Shown: positions 1 through 11,089, counted from the first letter of the stretch. The stretch: DNA of 64,000 bases from Casuarius casuarius (GCA_003342895.1 PTFA01000050.1:2488367-2552366), one strand, 5' to 3'. The notes: a model not told the origin generated them from the letters alone. A program made the numbers and translations.

Positions 1-51
1 CAAGTCTCCTGAAGATGTTTCAGGAAATCCATCCAAGCCCCAGAAGCACTC

Positions 52-94
52 ATTTCCTTTTCTTTTTTTGTTTTTTGTTTTTTTCTCTTTTTAA
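52..94. repeat. T-rich low-complexity tract
   Basis: The plus strand carries runs of T broken by single C and G bases. On the minus strand this reads as an A-rich tract. It may be the decayed poly(A) tail of a minus-strand retroposon, but no element body was recognised beside it. Confidence 0.8.
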
Positions 95-3000
95 TCCTGT
101 CCAAACTTGAAGAGGAAGAGGTATAAGACATTTTAGAAGACCAATGGATGGGAGATGCCTCATTCTCCTTTGGGTATTTGAAATTTCCCATGCATCAGAA
201 ACATAACCATGTGTAGCTATGGACAACTCAAGCCTAGTCTTCACTACTAAAAAGTCCATACACACCTCAAAAACCGTATCATTTATTTTAGGATAACGAA
301 GGTAAAAACAGATGTTCAGGTATGTGATCACCATTCCTTACCAATACAGCTTTATAGTCAGGCTTAAAACTGAGACAAACCTAAAATATTGCTTGTAGTC
401 AAATGTACTTGGAGATGACCTTTTTGCTAGGTTAGCAGCTTCCATGCATGGAAACCCATCCAGTCAAATACACATAAAAATGGAAGATTGTGCACTGGAG
501 CTACATCCAAGAGTCAAGAACATTTTGGGAGGCATGCATTTGCCTATTTCTGTATTCAGAAGTGCAGCCCTTGAATTAATATCTTCTTTCAAGGATGTTT
601 GAAGATCCCCCTCATAAAAGTCTTTTCAAATACACTATATGCTTCTGCATTACAGTTATAAGCTATTTAGGACAAGAGTTTTCTTTCCTTCTCCATTCAT
701 GAAGTAATGTATGGCTTTATACAGATACAGCATATTCCAAGCCTCACTATAAAAAAAACTGAAACAAGGCAAATAAAATGAAAAGTTAAAGTATATACCA
801 TACTCAGCTGAGAAGACAAAACTGAATAGCAATACATTCATGCCTTGGTATAAGCAGATTTTACTTTCTGCCAGAAAAAATTTTTTTGGAAGTTCGCCAT
901 TCTAGATAACTTAATAAAAACAGACTTCACTGGGATTCAACTTTCTGTAAAGAACATGCAAAGCAGCTCACAGTTGGGAAAGAAGTCAAGGTGACTTTAA
1001 CTAGACCAGCATTAAAATATACATAGCAACTGTAATAATGCAGGGGTTTTTTTAAGCAGAAGCAGTAAGCTCAATGTCTGTAATGTTTTCTCTCTCTGAA
1101 ATAAGAACCTGGTGCTTTGTGCTCCATTACAGCTGGGTTATTCTTCCTCTACCAAACACGGAGGCTTCTCTCAGACAATTTTTTTTCTTAATATAATCAC
1201 GCCAGTAAAGTTGTTAAGAAAACAGATTTCTCCTGAAATTTCTCTCTGACAGATGATCTTGGCAGATTTAGTTGCTGTAGTTTAAGATGTTACTGTCCTC
1301 TACTGTCACGATGGCCTCTAAGTTAGAAGGTACCGTCTTCCTAACAGAGATGGCAGAACACAACAGGTGCCCACAGCTACTGAAACTCACCCTTTCGTCT
1401 CTTAGCACAAAGTTTGAACTAAGATACTAGCTCAAAATAAGATGATGGTGAAACACGGAAATAATAAATACATTAAGTTCTGCTGCCTCTGCTCTAGCAA
1501 AGGAGCAGCAAAGGAGCGTGATAATAATATGGTAACAGCGTTTGAAAGCCCTGCATCTAAATCCACTGACATGTCAGAGCTGTGAGCCCCTACAGTCTCG
1601 TCTCGCAGATTACTGCACAGCAGTTCCAGCCGCTGCCAAAATACTGTGAAGATGATGAGGGAATGACCAAAAAAATCACCTACATCTCCAGTCACAAAGG
1701 ATCGTGGATTATTAGAGGCTTACAAAGCAAAAAGAGATTCCTAATATCCTTATATCCCTGTTACAGACCTTCACATGGGTACAAGGAGCACTCGTATGAT
1801 GTGCTCTTGAAGATACGTCATCCATAGAACAAGGCTGATGAGGAAGCGCAAAGCAGAAGGACACTTACACAAGAGCCTTCATGTCTCCTGGGTAAGTAAG
1901 AAAGGAAATGCAGTGCATTTTGTTCCAGGTGGTTTGCAACACAGCTGAATCTCTTCTGCCCCAATCCAACACCTGGGCCAGGCTTTCCAAAAGGATAAAA
2001 CACATACTTTCCTTATTCTTTTGATGTATTTGTTTCCGAACCTATGAAAAAAACAGGTAGTTGCAAGAAACATGCTCTTTGTAGGCAGCTTTTTCATTTC
2101 TGCTGCAGTGGGTAAATGAGCATCCTTTTAATGGTAAGTCACTTCAATGTGCATTCAACAAAAGCTACCAACCTGCTCATTTAACTTGAAACATAAGATT
2201 CCTATGTGCCATGGCATGGAGTAAATATATAGGATGCAAAAGGAAAAACACATAGTAGGAAAAAAAAAATCAGTAGCTTAAAGTAATGTGGAACTGCTTA
2301 ATTGTACTTGTAACTTGCAAAAAAGTACCAACAGCTAAAATTATCCAAAATGTATTAAAACTGCTAGTCAAAGGACCCATTTAGGACAGAGCTTGGTTTA
2401 AATCATTCCTGTTTCAAGGTGGAATGTTGCTGTTTCTATGATGTTTTGACCCTGGATTTCAGGGATCTTTAGAAACTCTTGCTAAGTGCTCCAAAGTGAC
2501 ATCTTCCATTAATACTATTATTGGAATTCTATAACTATTGTGGCTTCTACTTTTCAAGGTGATATGCTGAGACACAGTTTTTCAAGGACTTCTGTCAAAT
2601 AAGAGATAATGTAATTGAAAGCAGCTGTATGAATAGACCTATGGATTCAACAGTTACTTTCCAACTGAAGGGTCCAAGCATTTCCAGCTAGAAAAGATCA
2701 CCATCTTTGAAATGAAATGGGACTGAAATAAGAAATGACTGCTTTCTGCTATATTTAAATTCACTTTGAAGCTACTTCAGAAGCTTAAGTGAATTCACTT
2801 TACAGATTCAGCTGTTTACTTTCCTTTGTTCTTCTAGCTATCCTCTAACCTCTTTTCTGATTGCAAAATCAAATGTCCCATGTCCCCCAACATCTTTTCT
2901 TTAACATAGATTATACTGGTTAACAAGTTTAAAAACATGAGTGACATCTAACTTCCAGCCTGGAGAAGCTCAATAACTTGTCCGAATTGCATATTTTGGG

Positions 3001-3210
3001 CTTCTTCACCATGGTAGACAGATGGTTATAGCTATGTAATAAATCTGATTTTCTGTTCAGTTTGCTTTCACAATAGATCTGGTTACCAAGAAGCTCTTTA
3101 ACAGACTTTTTAAGTGCAATCAGGTGATTTTACCCAGACATATGCTGAGAACCAAGCATGCAAAAAAAAATGGCTACAGAGCTCAACTACAAAATAACTT
3201 GCTCATTTAA
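95..3210. other. AT-rich non-coding stretch, no gene seen
   Basis: The composition is AT-rich with frequent stops in all frames. Only chance-length open frames occur. Small structures visible are a perfect 14-bp palindrome TTCCATGCATGGAA at 440-453 and the nested inverted repeat at 2758-2795. No RNA gene was recognised. Confidence 0.6.
2758..2795. repeat. Inverted repeat, 9-bp perfect arms
   Basis: AATTCACTT at 2758-2766 is the exact reverse complement of AAGTGAATT at 2787-2795, with a 20-base loop that itself contains a short GAAG/CTTC stem. AATTCACTTT also recurs directly just downstream (2792-2801). The structure is real in the sequence; no function is inferred. Confidence 0.7.
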
Positions 3211-3214
3211 GATG

Positions 3215-3282
3215 TGATCACTGAAATCAGTGGTACTCTGTAATGATCACTGAAGCCAATGGAAAGATTCAATGTGCTGCAT
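3215..3282. repeat. Fragment of dispersed palindromic amniote repeat
   Basis: Two related 18-mers lie 29 bases apart: GATCACTGAAATCAGTGG (3216-3233) and GATCACTGAAGCCAATGG (3245-3262), differing at three positions. The second resembles the ACTGAAGTCAATGG half of a palindromic repeat I recall from bird and turtle genomes. Family name not certain. Confidence 0.4.
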
Positions 3283-3444
3283 TTTGAACTTATCTTGTGA
3301 TAATACCCAGTGTCTTCCTATATGGCTCAGATTTTCATACAGCACAAGGGTTTCCAGCTCCTCTAGAATGATAATCAATGCTCCTCTATTATGCTCATGG
3401 CTTTAAGTCTTTTCCTGCTAATGGATGACGTATATTTATGCAGC

Positions 3445-3610
3445 TGCAGGAAACCTGGATTCAATAACTGCTCCACCACAGACTCAATGTGTGGTGCAGG
3501 GTAAGTCACTTAAATCTCTCCATGCTCTCATTTTTCAAGTGTAAAACGGAATTCTTGATGCCCACCTTTGCAGAGAGCTCTGGCTCCTCAGGATGAAAAC
3601 ATACACTGCT
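3445..3610 (+). repeat. MIR-type SINE remnant
   Basis: The order of recognisable blocks follows the MIR consensus: AACCTGGATTCAA near 3452, a CTGCTCCACCAC block at 3470-3480, GTAAGTCACTTAA at 3501-3513 (MIR: GCAAGTCACTTAA), a CTCTCCATGCTCTCATTT block (MIR: CTCTGTGCCTCAGTTT), then GTGTAAAACGGAATTC at 3540-3555 (MIR: CTGTAAAATGGGG). MIRs are tRNA-derived SINEs spread in early amniotes, so this copy is an old inactive fossil. The orientation matches the consensus on the plus strand. Ends are approximate. Confidence 0.75.
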
Positions 3611-3769
3611 AAATAATATTACCTTGTTAGGAAGCACAGGTGTGTGACCCTGGACACATATGCTAATGTTGGTCCATAAATCTGTCAATGGGAGGTGCTG
3701 GCAAAACAGATGGCTCACATTCCTTTGCAAGCCACCTCTTTGTCCCAAAAACCCAGGTATGTCAACTCC

Positions 3770-4010
3770 TCATTCCGTAGCAGCTCCGGGTTTTCCCGGG
3801 CCAGGAAGTCACGGCGAGAACAACGCCACCAGGACGAGGGCTACCAGCCTGGCCCACGGGAGCAAGAGGGAGACGCAGGGGTCCCTTCCACCCGTCCCCT
3901 CCGCTCCCTGGCACGTACGACCAACACCGCGAGGCTCCGCAGGAGAAGATAAAAGCACGGCAGCCCCGTCCCCACACATTCCTGCAAGCAGCACAGCACC
4001 AGCGATCGTG
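3770..4010. promoter_or_regulatory. GC-rich, CpG-containing block
   Basis: Unlike its AT-rich flanks, this segment has many CG dinucleotides and a high GC content. Long overlapping open frames here are explained by the base composition. It is the first of three GC-rich blocks leading to the strong island at 4.82-5.46 kb, so it may be part of one regulatory cluster. No exon boundary could be supported. Confidence 0.5.
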
Positions 4011-4200
4011 CCTGAACGCTGACTGATGCTATGCACATAGAAACAGACACATGTTTTTTAATTACAGGCAATAAAAAACCACAGACACACACCATTTAAA
4101 ATCCTGATTTAGATGAACAGTTGCCCGTTGACCCACAGGGTCAGGAAGATTAGAACTGAGTAAATAGTTCCCTTCTAAGCATTTTTCACTTGAAAGTTAC

Positions 4201-4400
4201 CTCTAAAATTAGGAATTTCAATCCCCCACCTCAATAGCTGCAAGCGGAGCCATGCATTTTCCTCAGAAGCGTTACTGCAGCAACAGGGCCGGAGGCTCGG
4301 AGGGGGCCGCGGGGAGCGCCGCGGCGGCAGCGGGACGCAGCGCCGGGGCCGGCCGCCGCGCACATCGCCGCACGAGGACCGCGGGCCCCCAGTGCCACAT
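4201..4400 (-). promoter_or_regulatory. Small CpG island with a minus-strand donor-like site
   Basis: The interval 4270-4400 is dense in CG dinucleotides. On the minus strand the GC-rich segment runs into TTTTAGAG|GTAACT, which resembles a 5' splice site (exon end at 4201). This is the arrangement expected for a short first exon transcribed leftwards, but no TATA box, start codon with good context or known peptide supports it. Island: fairly sure. Exon: speculative. Confidence 0.45.
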
Positions 4401-4424
4401 CAAAGCCGCCGGGCTGAGCAGATT

Positions 4425-4510
4425 TCCCCTCCCCTCCCCCCAAGTCTTTGAGACTTCATACTCCAGAATTTAATATCTTTCTCCTCCCTGCCCCCCTCGG
4501 CCCCTTTGTC
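4425..4510. repeat. Pyrimidine-rich (C/T) stretch
   Basis: The plus strand is strongly C/T-biased, with CCCCTCCCCTCCCCCC-like runs, flanking the small CpG island. It could bind Sp/KLF-type factors or adopt a non-B structure. This is composition only. Confidence 0.6.
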
Positions 4511-4667
4511 TGCGTCTCTGTTCTCTAAGAGCTAACAGATGTTGATGCCATATAGTTTCAAAGAAAACTTTTGATGCCCACATAACTCATTACAACTAAT
4601 ATATTCCAAGAATGCTTGTAGCTCAGGAAACACCAGGGTGAAAAAACAGAGGAGAGGGGGCAAACGG

Positions 4668-5102
4668 CTACGCCGAATAACCCTCGAGAGAAAATAAATA
4701 GTTCACTTCAAAGTCATCAGGGAATTCTTTAACAAGCTCCTTCTTCCGCAAAACACAGAACAAATTCAGCTGAGCCTGGAAGTCCCAAAGGAATAACAAA
4801 AAATAAAACCAACCCCAAGTCGATGGCGAAGCAGAGGGGCGCCTCGGCGGGACGCCTGCTTCGCCCCGCACCCAGCGCGGCGCCTCCCCGGCGGCCTGTC
4901 CCGGGGGCTCCCCGGCGGGCCTCCAGCGGGGCACCTCGCAGCCCACCGCCCGCGCCCCAGGGCCGCGCCGAGCCGAGCCGTGCCGGGCACCGAGCGCTGG
5001 CCACCGAGGCTGCAACGACGGGCGAGCGAGCGAGCCTGGCTCCCGGGGCGAGGGCAGGTGCTGTGGCTGATCCAGCGCGGGCAGGTCCGTGCTCTCAGCC
5101 AT
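4668..5102 (-). CDS. Unconfirmed 144-aa open frame starting in the CpG island
   Basis: The frame begins at a true ATG at 5102 with G at -3 and G at +4, a good Kozak context, and the peptide starts MAESTDLPALDQPQHLPSP. The first two thirds are Pro/Arg/Gly/Ala-rich, as expected from GC-rich DNA. The last third leaves the island and encodes a hydrophobic, aromatic stretch (WGWFYFLLFLW) followed by a charged tail with LRKKELVKEFPDD. I recognise no domain. No convincing splice donor was found inside. A GC-rich segment readily leaves 144 codons open by chance, so this is probably not a gene, though the start context and position just inside a CpG island justify listing it. Confidence 0.15.
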   Translation of the reverse strand: MAESTDLPALDQPQHLPSPREPGSLARPSLQPRWPALGARHGSARRGPGARAVGCEVPRWRPAGEPPGQAAGEAPRWVRGEAGVPPRRPSASPSTWGWFYFLLFLWDFQAQLNLFCVLRKKELVKEFPDDFEVNYLFSLEGYSA

Positions 5103-5460
5103 CTCGTAGGGTTGCGTCTAGGATCTGACCCTTCATAACCGCTTGTAGCGGGTCTCCCCCCGCGCCTGCGGTTTCGGCACACAGCTGCGTCCCCCTCCCG
5201 CCCGGCCAGAGCCCCCGCAGCCGCCGGGGCGGCGGAGGGGGAGGGCGAGGGGCCGTTGCAGCCCTCTCCACCGCCGGAGGATCGGATTGCATCACTGCAC
5301 ACAACCTGGGGCCCGCTCGCCCGCTCCCGAGGCAGGCGGATTTCCCACCAAAGCCAGCGGGAGACTCGTCTGCGCGAGGACAGCCGAACCAAGCGCTCTG
5401 CGATGGCAGACCTAGAGTGGCAGGGACCCGCACCTGAGAGCGCCTCTCGGGGGGAGGATA
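4820..5460. promoter_or_regulatory. CpG island, likely promoter
   Basis: This is one of the longest CpG-dense segments in the window, about 640 bases of GC-rich sequence with CG retained throughout, flanked by AT-rich DNA. CG is normally lost by methylation and deamination, so retention implies germline hypomethylation, usually at a promoter. Many overlapping open frames on both strands are by-products of the composition. A TATA-like box lies 120 bases beyond the right edge (5582-5590, plus strand), and an ATG in good context opens a minus-strand frame at 5102. Direction of transcription is therefore undecided. Confidence 0.75.
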
Positions 5461-5487
5461 TGGATATAGATATAAAGGATATAAAAT
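5455..5487. repeat. GGATATA-type imperfect tandem repeat
   Basis: Units of GGATAT/AGATAT/AAGGATAT follow one another at the right edge of the CpG island. The tract marks an abrupt change from GC-rich to AT-rich sequence and contains several TATA-like words. Confidence 0.7.
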
Positions 5488-5581
5488 CAGAACAAAGGCC
5501 AATATAGTAACAACATTCAATCCCTTCTCCCCCTCATCGCAAACTCCCCAAACCCAACGCTGCATCTCTTGTACCAAAGCC

Positions 5582-5590
5582 TATATAAAG
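5582..5590 (+). promoter_or_regulatory. TATA-box-like element TATATAAAG
   Basis: The word TATATAAAG matches the TATA-box consensus and stands about 120 bases right of the CpG island. If used, transcription would start near 5610-5620 on the plus strand. Such words are common in AT-rich DNA, so the island context is the only support. Confidence 0.3.
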
Positions 5591-6796
5591 TTCCTACCAG
5601 CGAAGTGCAGATTGCACACAAAACATAGCAACGAGAAAGGATTTTTATGGGGGGGAACTATCCCCCTATAGAAGTCCTCATCTAATGACGATTCTAGAAG
5701 AATCTCTTATCTAATAATTAAAATGGAAAGGGTTTGAGAGGTTTAAATGGAGGAGAAAAACTGTGCATGAGAACTGCGCAGTCAGTCAGCCCTGCTTCTG
5801 CAGCGGCAACCATGCCTGCTCTCTTTTTCAGAATGATTCAAATAGAAGCCATGGTACCATACCATAATATGCAGAATTATCGTTTTTTCACTGCTGCTTA
5901 TTTCCAAGCACCACGTTATGCACGCACTTTCCTCTGCAGAAAAACGTGCCTTGTAGCAGCTCCAGTTTCCCCAGTCCAGTTGCAGCTACTCCTATGCACG
6001 ACACCTTTCCAGAGTAATTGCCCCCCAAACACAGTGGTAAATAGCTTAGGAAACCAGAAGCAAAATGTTACAGCAGATTTGTTCAGGACAAAACATGCTT
6101 CTTGGTAAAATGATTCTTTATTATCTCTCCTGCCTACTTCACTGTTCAGGGATTGCTCATTTCCTCTAGGGAATAACAAGGAAGGCGTCCTCAAGCCTTG
6201 TGGCTTTGCAAGTAAAATGCCATATTACTGAGATCATCCACCACGTTTCAGGGTGGCAGGAAGCTTCAGAAGAGGAGCAGAGAGCAGAGCTGCTCAGGTA
6301 ACCTGCAGCCGGTCTGCAGGCTTGGAGACTTCCCCAGGAGCAGCTGGGGCCAGGTGCAAAAAGTCAGGAGAGAAGACAGGGGACAATACAGGAGCAGAAA
6401 CCATTATCTAAATCCTTACTGCTAGATGAATGGAGTCAAAAGATTCAGAGATTTGATTCCATAAATTCACAATTTCCCTAAACTCTCCAAGCAGTGTACT
6501 TGTAAGAGCTGGGAGCTAAGCTTACGCAGAACGTCTCAACACCTCGACTCAGAGGACTATCCAGGGCACTAAGTCTTTCACACGCAAGACCCTGGTCCAC
6601 TGAGAGTCGCTGATGGCCGCACTGCGAGAGCCCTCCAGTACCCACCACACCGGAGATGCTTAGCTACTGTAATGCATCGCTAGGGCCAGACCAAAGCCAT
6701 GAGAGCGGCCACTGCCTTCAGAGTATATTGCACGTGTTGCTCACATTTTTTACAACTTTCATCAGCACACTCTCCTTCCCTCTCACATACAACAAA

Positions 6797-6824
6797 ATAG
6801 AGAGAGATAGAGAGAGAGAAAAGA
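6797..6824. repeat. (GA)n imperfect microsatellite
   Basis: A run of GAGAGATAGAGAGAGAGAAAAG-type sequence on the plus strand, interrupted by one T. Confidence 0.85.
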
Positions 6825-7093
6825 ATTCCAAAAGGCAACATACAAAATAATCCATATGGCCTGGTTTTAACTTTGGTTGGGCCCTATTACGACTGTGTTG
6901 TCACAACAAAATCAGCTGTCCTTTCGGATGAAAAGCGAGCAATGGCATTAAAAACAACAAAAACTTAATTACTATTATTTACAGTAGCTACTGGCAGCAA
7001 GGGCTAAAATTTCCCCAGTATAAGACTATATACACAACCACAGCAGAAGCACTACAACTGAAGATTTACATTCAAAAATAATAGGGTTACAAT

Positions 7094-7135
7094 CTTTCTA
7101 CTTTCTAGTAGAAAGTACTAGTACTTTGTAGAAAG
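7094..7135. repeat. Nested palindrome cluster
   Basis: Three overlapping self-complementary units occur in 42 bases: outer arms CTTTCTAC (7094-7101) and GTAGAAAG (7128-7135), an inner CTTTCTAGTAGAAAG (7101-7115), and the perfect 12-bp palindrome AGTACTAGTACT (7114-7125). The DNA can fold as one long hairpin or as two smaller ones. Confidence 0.75.
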
Positions 7136-7741
7136 GCTGATGGATGCTTTGCTTGAATAAAGACTTGTTAATCTGCACCCATACCAATACCCTTGACTTA
7201 GAAAGCCGAACCATGGTATTTTGTATGTTCAAACATTAACTAAAAAGGAAATGATACATCCAGCTCTCTAGTAACCTTGCTGGACTCTCTTAGCTGTTTC
7301 TATACATTTACAATTTACATTCAATAGGTCAAGTTACTTCTGCTGGAGTTTGTCAGAGAAAAAACCTGCAGACAAGCCAGAGCATAAGAGCTTTCATGTG
7401 CATCTCCTTTGTATGTCTCAACACTCAGAGTCCAGCGGTATTGACTGCTCTCTGCAACTTGTAATTCCTTTCCAATCCTAAGCAGACAATTTAAAAGCAA
7501 TTCAAATTCTTCAGATTTTTCCCCAGCACTTCTTTTAACTGTCAAAGATACCATCAATGTATTTTCAACCATAAATCTTTGGGCCACAATTTATAGATAG
7601 CGCTGATACGTGTGTCAGTAGCGCAGACTTAGAATTTAAATAAGAGTATCTGGGTTTTTGAAGGAGCCACCTCCCAGAATGCTGTGATATTTGTAACAGT
7701 TGTAGCGGCAAACAAAAGCTTCTAAATACGACCATCAGTGT

Positions 7742-7766
7742 GACTAAAAAAATATATATATTAGTC
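7742..7766. repeat. (AT)n tract in hairpin context
   Basis: GACTAA at 7742-7747 pairs with TTAGTC at 7761-7766 around an A-run and an AT dinucleotide repeat. Confidence 0.75.
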
Positions 7767-8500
7767 TTAAAAGCCTATGAGGCTAGATTCATGATCTGCC
7801 ATGAACCAGCACCATAGCAATGCCCACATATTCCTCAGCGGCATGCTGAGTGCCCCCCTGCACACTGGAGGTCTAGACAGAAATCCTCCAGATGTGCGAA
7901 TCTCCCTTCAACCGGACTCCTACTGAAACACACAGGAACGAGGCTACAGACGGGAGGAAAAAAGTCCCCTGTGGTGGTGGAGATCCTCATTTCGATGCAA
8001 CTCTGACATTCGAGGCATGGCAAACTCCAGGCATAGGGCCGGCGGTATGGTCATCTCCTGAGCTGGACAGAATGATGACGGCAATCCAAAGCCCTTGGAA
8101 GGGCTTTTGGGTCCGGTTGTCTCTGCAGTGTGAGCTTGAAGGAATGATTCAGAGAAAATGTTTGCTTTTTTGTTTTATTTTTGGAGTAGTTGTTTGTTTT
8201 CTTACATTGCAAGTAAAAACAAACTTTTTAAGAAAAGAAGGTTATTTCTGCCAAAACTCAAGTTTCCTGTCAAGAAAGATGAACGGAAAAATTTAATCCA
8301 ATCTCACAAAATATATGTGCAGCTCCATAGCTAGCCTGAAACAAAACAATTTTTCTTGCAGAAACAAAGCCAACCCTGGGTTTCCAAAGCACTATGGGAG
8401 CTAATATTTGTAGGGGCGTAGCTCTCTTCTACTTGTATCTCTCTTTAACTACTTGTTTCGCTATTTCCACTAACCAATATCACTGCAATCAGATCCTTAC

Positions 8501-9052
8501 CTGCAGTGCGCCCCGGCAGACACCGACTGTTCCTCCCAGCGCTGCGGAGCCCGCGAGCCCTCCCATGGCCCAGGGGTCCAGCTCCACGGGCAACCGGGTG
8601 CCACATTTGCCACCTGCTGCTCCTTGCAGTGGATGGGATCCCCCAAGCACTGCTATCCATGGCAGCTCTCTGTTCCCCTCTAGCGGTGACCGAGCCACAG
8701 GGAAAGACGGGTCCACAGGCCTTGGGCAACCACCAGATCTTTTATCCCAGGTCTCACAAGTGCTTAGGTCCCCCAAGATCACAGGGTCAACTCCAGCTGC
8801 CAGCGATCCAGCTACAGGCAAGATATTCTGCAGGATTTCAGACACAGTGCATGAATCCTGCAAACGCTGGCCTCGGCGCCGGGCTTCACACAACACGATG
8901 GAAGAGGCTGAAATCAGCACAAGGAGAGGCCAGTCAAACCCAGGATATTCAGTGTTGTCAAAAGCTGTAAGAGCGTCATTTCTGTGCAGCGAGCACATCA
9001 GGAGGGTCAGTAAGTCCTTGGTGTGCCCCCCTTGGAAGGGCATATGTCCCCT
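8501..9052 (-). CDS. Candidate exon, unidentified; 184 open codons ending at a strong splice donor
   Basis: On the minus strand an open frame runs from an AG at 9053-9054 to CTGCAG|GTAAGG, an excellent 5' splice site with the last exon base at 8501. The stretch from 9052 to 8501 is exactly 552 bases, so it leaves phase 0. A second, better acceptor (CTTTGTTTTCAG) lies just upstream with exon start at 9066, but using it places an in-frame TAG four codons before the first ATG (9043). The peptide includes CSLHRNDALTAFD, SEILQNILPVAGSLAAGVD and DLSTCETWDKRSGG; I recognise no family. Two plus-strand frames are also long here, which suggests a locally stop-poor sequence rather than selection. It could equally be an exon of a non-coding RNA. 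Confidence 0.2.
8672..8688 (-). promoter_or_regulatory. CTCF-like motif
   Basis: The minus strand reads CACCGCTAGAGGGGAAC. It matches the CTCF core pattern CCGCTAGRGGGCR apart from one G where C is usual. It falls within the GC-rich 8.5-8.7 kb block. Motif match only; occupancy is unknown. Confidence 0.35.
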
Positions 9053-9069
9053 CTAAGCCGATGGCACTG

Positions 9070-11085
9070 AAAACAAAGACATGCAGCACCTTCGCCAAGA
9101 ACAAAATACAGCACAAAGCCATCATGCCATGGCAGCAGGGATCCTAAGTTAGCGTCCTGCAGTTACAACCACAACGCTGCAGCCAACGGGGGCCTGATCT
9201 CCTCAACCATCTCTGCCAAGTTTGCAGTCCCAGCAGTCGGAGGCCACCACGTGCTCCAGGCCCAGCACAAAATGGTTGGACAAAAGTGGCGCCACTGGGG
9301 CTCAACAGCTACTTTCTCTTTCCATAAGGAGTGGGGAAAAAATGGAAGGAAAAGGGTTGGAGTAGTTCAAATTCATCACAGGACCATGAAACCCTAATAA
9401 TTGGGTAGCGACTAGCAGGTGACACAAATGGGAGTTTTAGGACTCTCATCAGGTTACCATCCTGTTCTTTTTTGTTGTTTTTTTTGCCACTCCATCTTCG
9501 TGGCAAGGGTTTATACTCATTCGCTATGGTTTATAACATCTTATTTAAACAGAAAGGCCAGTTGAAATCCTTTACGATGTTTATACAATCTTTAATATTT
9601 TCCATGAGGATGAGACACGTGGGAGGGATGGAGGGAGGGATGAGAGCCGAATGCAGATTGCATGCAGAGCAGCGCTCCTGACCGAGCCCCATGCAGCCAA
9701 TAAAGGGGCAGCAACATCTTAAAACTCACATTCGCCTGGAAAAGTTTTACCTACTCTTACACAAGCACCTGAAAGGCATTAAAGAATAAAGGAAACCTCA
9801 GCATTTCCAGTCAGTTTACTTTGCTCCCTGGCCTTTACAGAAGAGTGTTGCCTTCCTTTTCTCTTTCAAGCCTGTTGGTTCGTTTAATACGCTGCAGTAT
9901 GGAAGGTGCACAAAGAGAAGTGGTGCAAAGAAAGTATTAAAATAAAGGAAAATGACAAAGAGGCTTTATTGCCCCAAGATACCCATTTTTAAATATAAAC
10001 CTTCCTCGCAGTCATTACTGGCATTTCAGTTTACATAGCTATTTTAATGTTAAATGGTTTTTAATACCGCTAATTTTCAATTGCTTATACTCAAAAAATG
10101 AAAAAGAATTCAGGCAAACGGGGCAGCCCAGATCACGTCCACGAGTTCACAAGCTCACAACACACCAGCACCGAAGCGCAACCACTGTTGCCCAAGCTGG
10201 CCTGGCAGGACACGCAAGCCTCGACTCTGATCCCACTTGTACCCGGGCTTTGCGTTTCTGCCACTGCAGCGGAGCAGCGTCGGAGTGGCTGAAGGCAGAA
10301 TTGTGCCTTCGCTTTTTGCCGGAGCATTGGGGAGCAGCTCAGTTTATAGTTAGCTATAGCACCAAGACTTTTCATATCAAAGTAGCTATTTTAACTTAAG
10401 TTGAAAACTCTTTACATTTCTCCACAAGCAAAATATTAAGAACCCTGCCCTAGAGAAAGATGAAAGGAGCCAATCTCCCCTTTAAATTACCAAGCAAGGC
10501 TGGGCCTTGACTCCCTTTTCAATGGGAAGTCAAAACGTCTGACTTCAATCAGTTTGTATAAACCAGCTTTTGTTTTTCCTTTTACCCAAATGACTCCACT
10601 CTTAAGGATTTATTGTAACTGGATTGCTTTTCTACCCAGCAGGGAGCTGTAGCACTAGCAAAGCTGTTCCACACAGTAGGTTTTCCGCTGATTGAATTTC
10701 TAGACTTTCAGCTCTTCGGAAATGTTTGCTCTTGTACAAGCTGTCAGAGGGAAATTGTGTGCAGTCGATTTTGTCTCAGCTAAAGCCAAGCGGGGTTCCA
10801 TATGCAGCCAGCCAATGTGGGATTGAAAAAAGGAGGATCAATCAAATTGCTAAGAAAAAAAGGTCTCGGTCACAAACGAAACAAAACCCAACAAAAAAAA
10901 TGGGCAGGGGGAAGAGATGAGAATGAAACCATTTCTGGAAATAGGTGCACTCAAAGGAACCAGTAACATCCAACAGACAGGAAAACTCTTATTTAAAATG
11001 ACTAAAATAAGGGTGGAAGAACCATTTGAGGAAGCTATTCCATCTAAACACACACAAAGCCAGCACTGTTATGCGCACCAAACCA
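9070..11085. other. AT-rich non-coding stretch
   Basis: No supported gene. A GGGAGGGATGGAGGGAGGG-like G-rich run occurs at 9620-9641, and there are two A-rich patches near 10850-10900. A TGCCATGGCA palindrome sits near 9126. Nothing else of note was seen. Confidence 0.55.
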
Positions 11086-11089
11086 CTCA

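Larger units (their letters stand above)
5600..8490. other. AT-rich stretch with small repeats, no gene seen
   Basis: No supported exon was found. The stretch holds a GA-rich microsatellite at 6797-6824, a nested palindrome at 7094-7135, and an (AT)n tract in a small hairpin at 7742-7766. The rest is unremarkable AT-rich sequence with chance open frames. Confidence 0.55.

Noticed and set aside
4766..5577. Several long minus-strand frames (160-208 codons) in the 5-kb CpG island
   Set aside because: They overlap in different frames and are Arg/Pro/Ala/Gly-rich, as any stop-poor GC-rich sequence gives. Only the frame with an ATG in good context was listed, at low confidence.
8394..9056. 220-codon plus-strand open frame starting at a true ATG
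   Set aside because: It overlaps two other long frames, has no recognisable domain, and its length is near what is expected once or less by chance in 64 kb with six frames. The opposite-strand exon candidate has a better splice signal.
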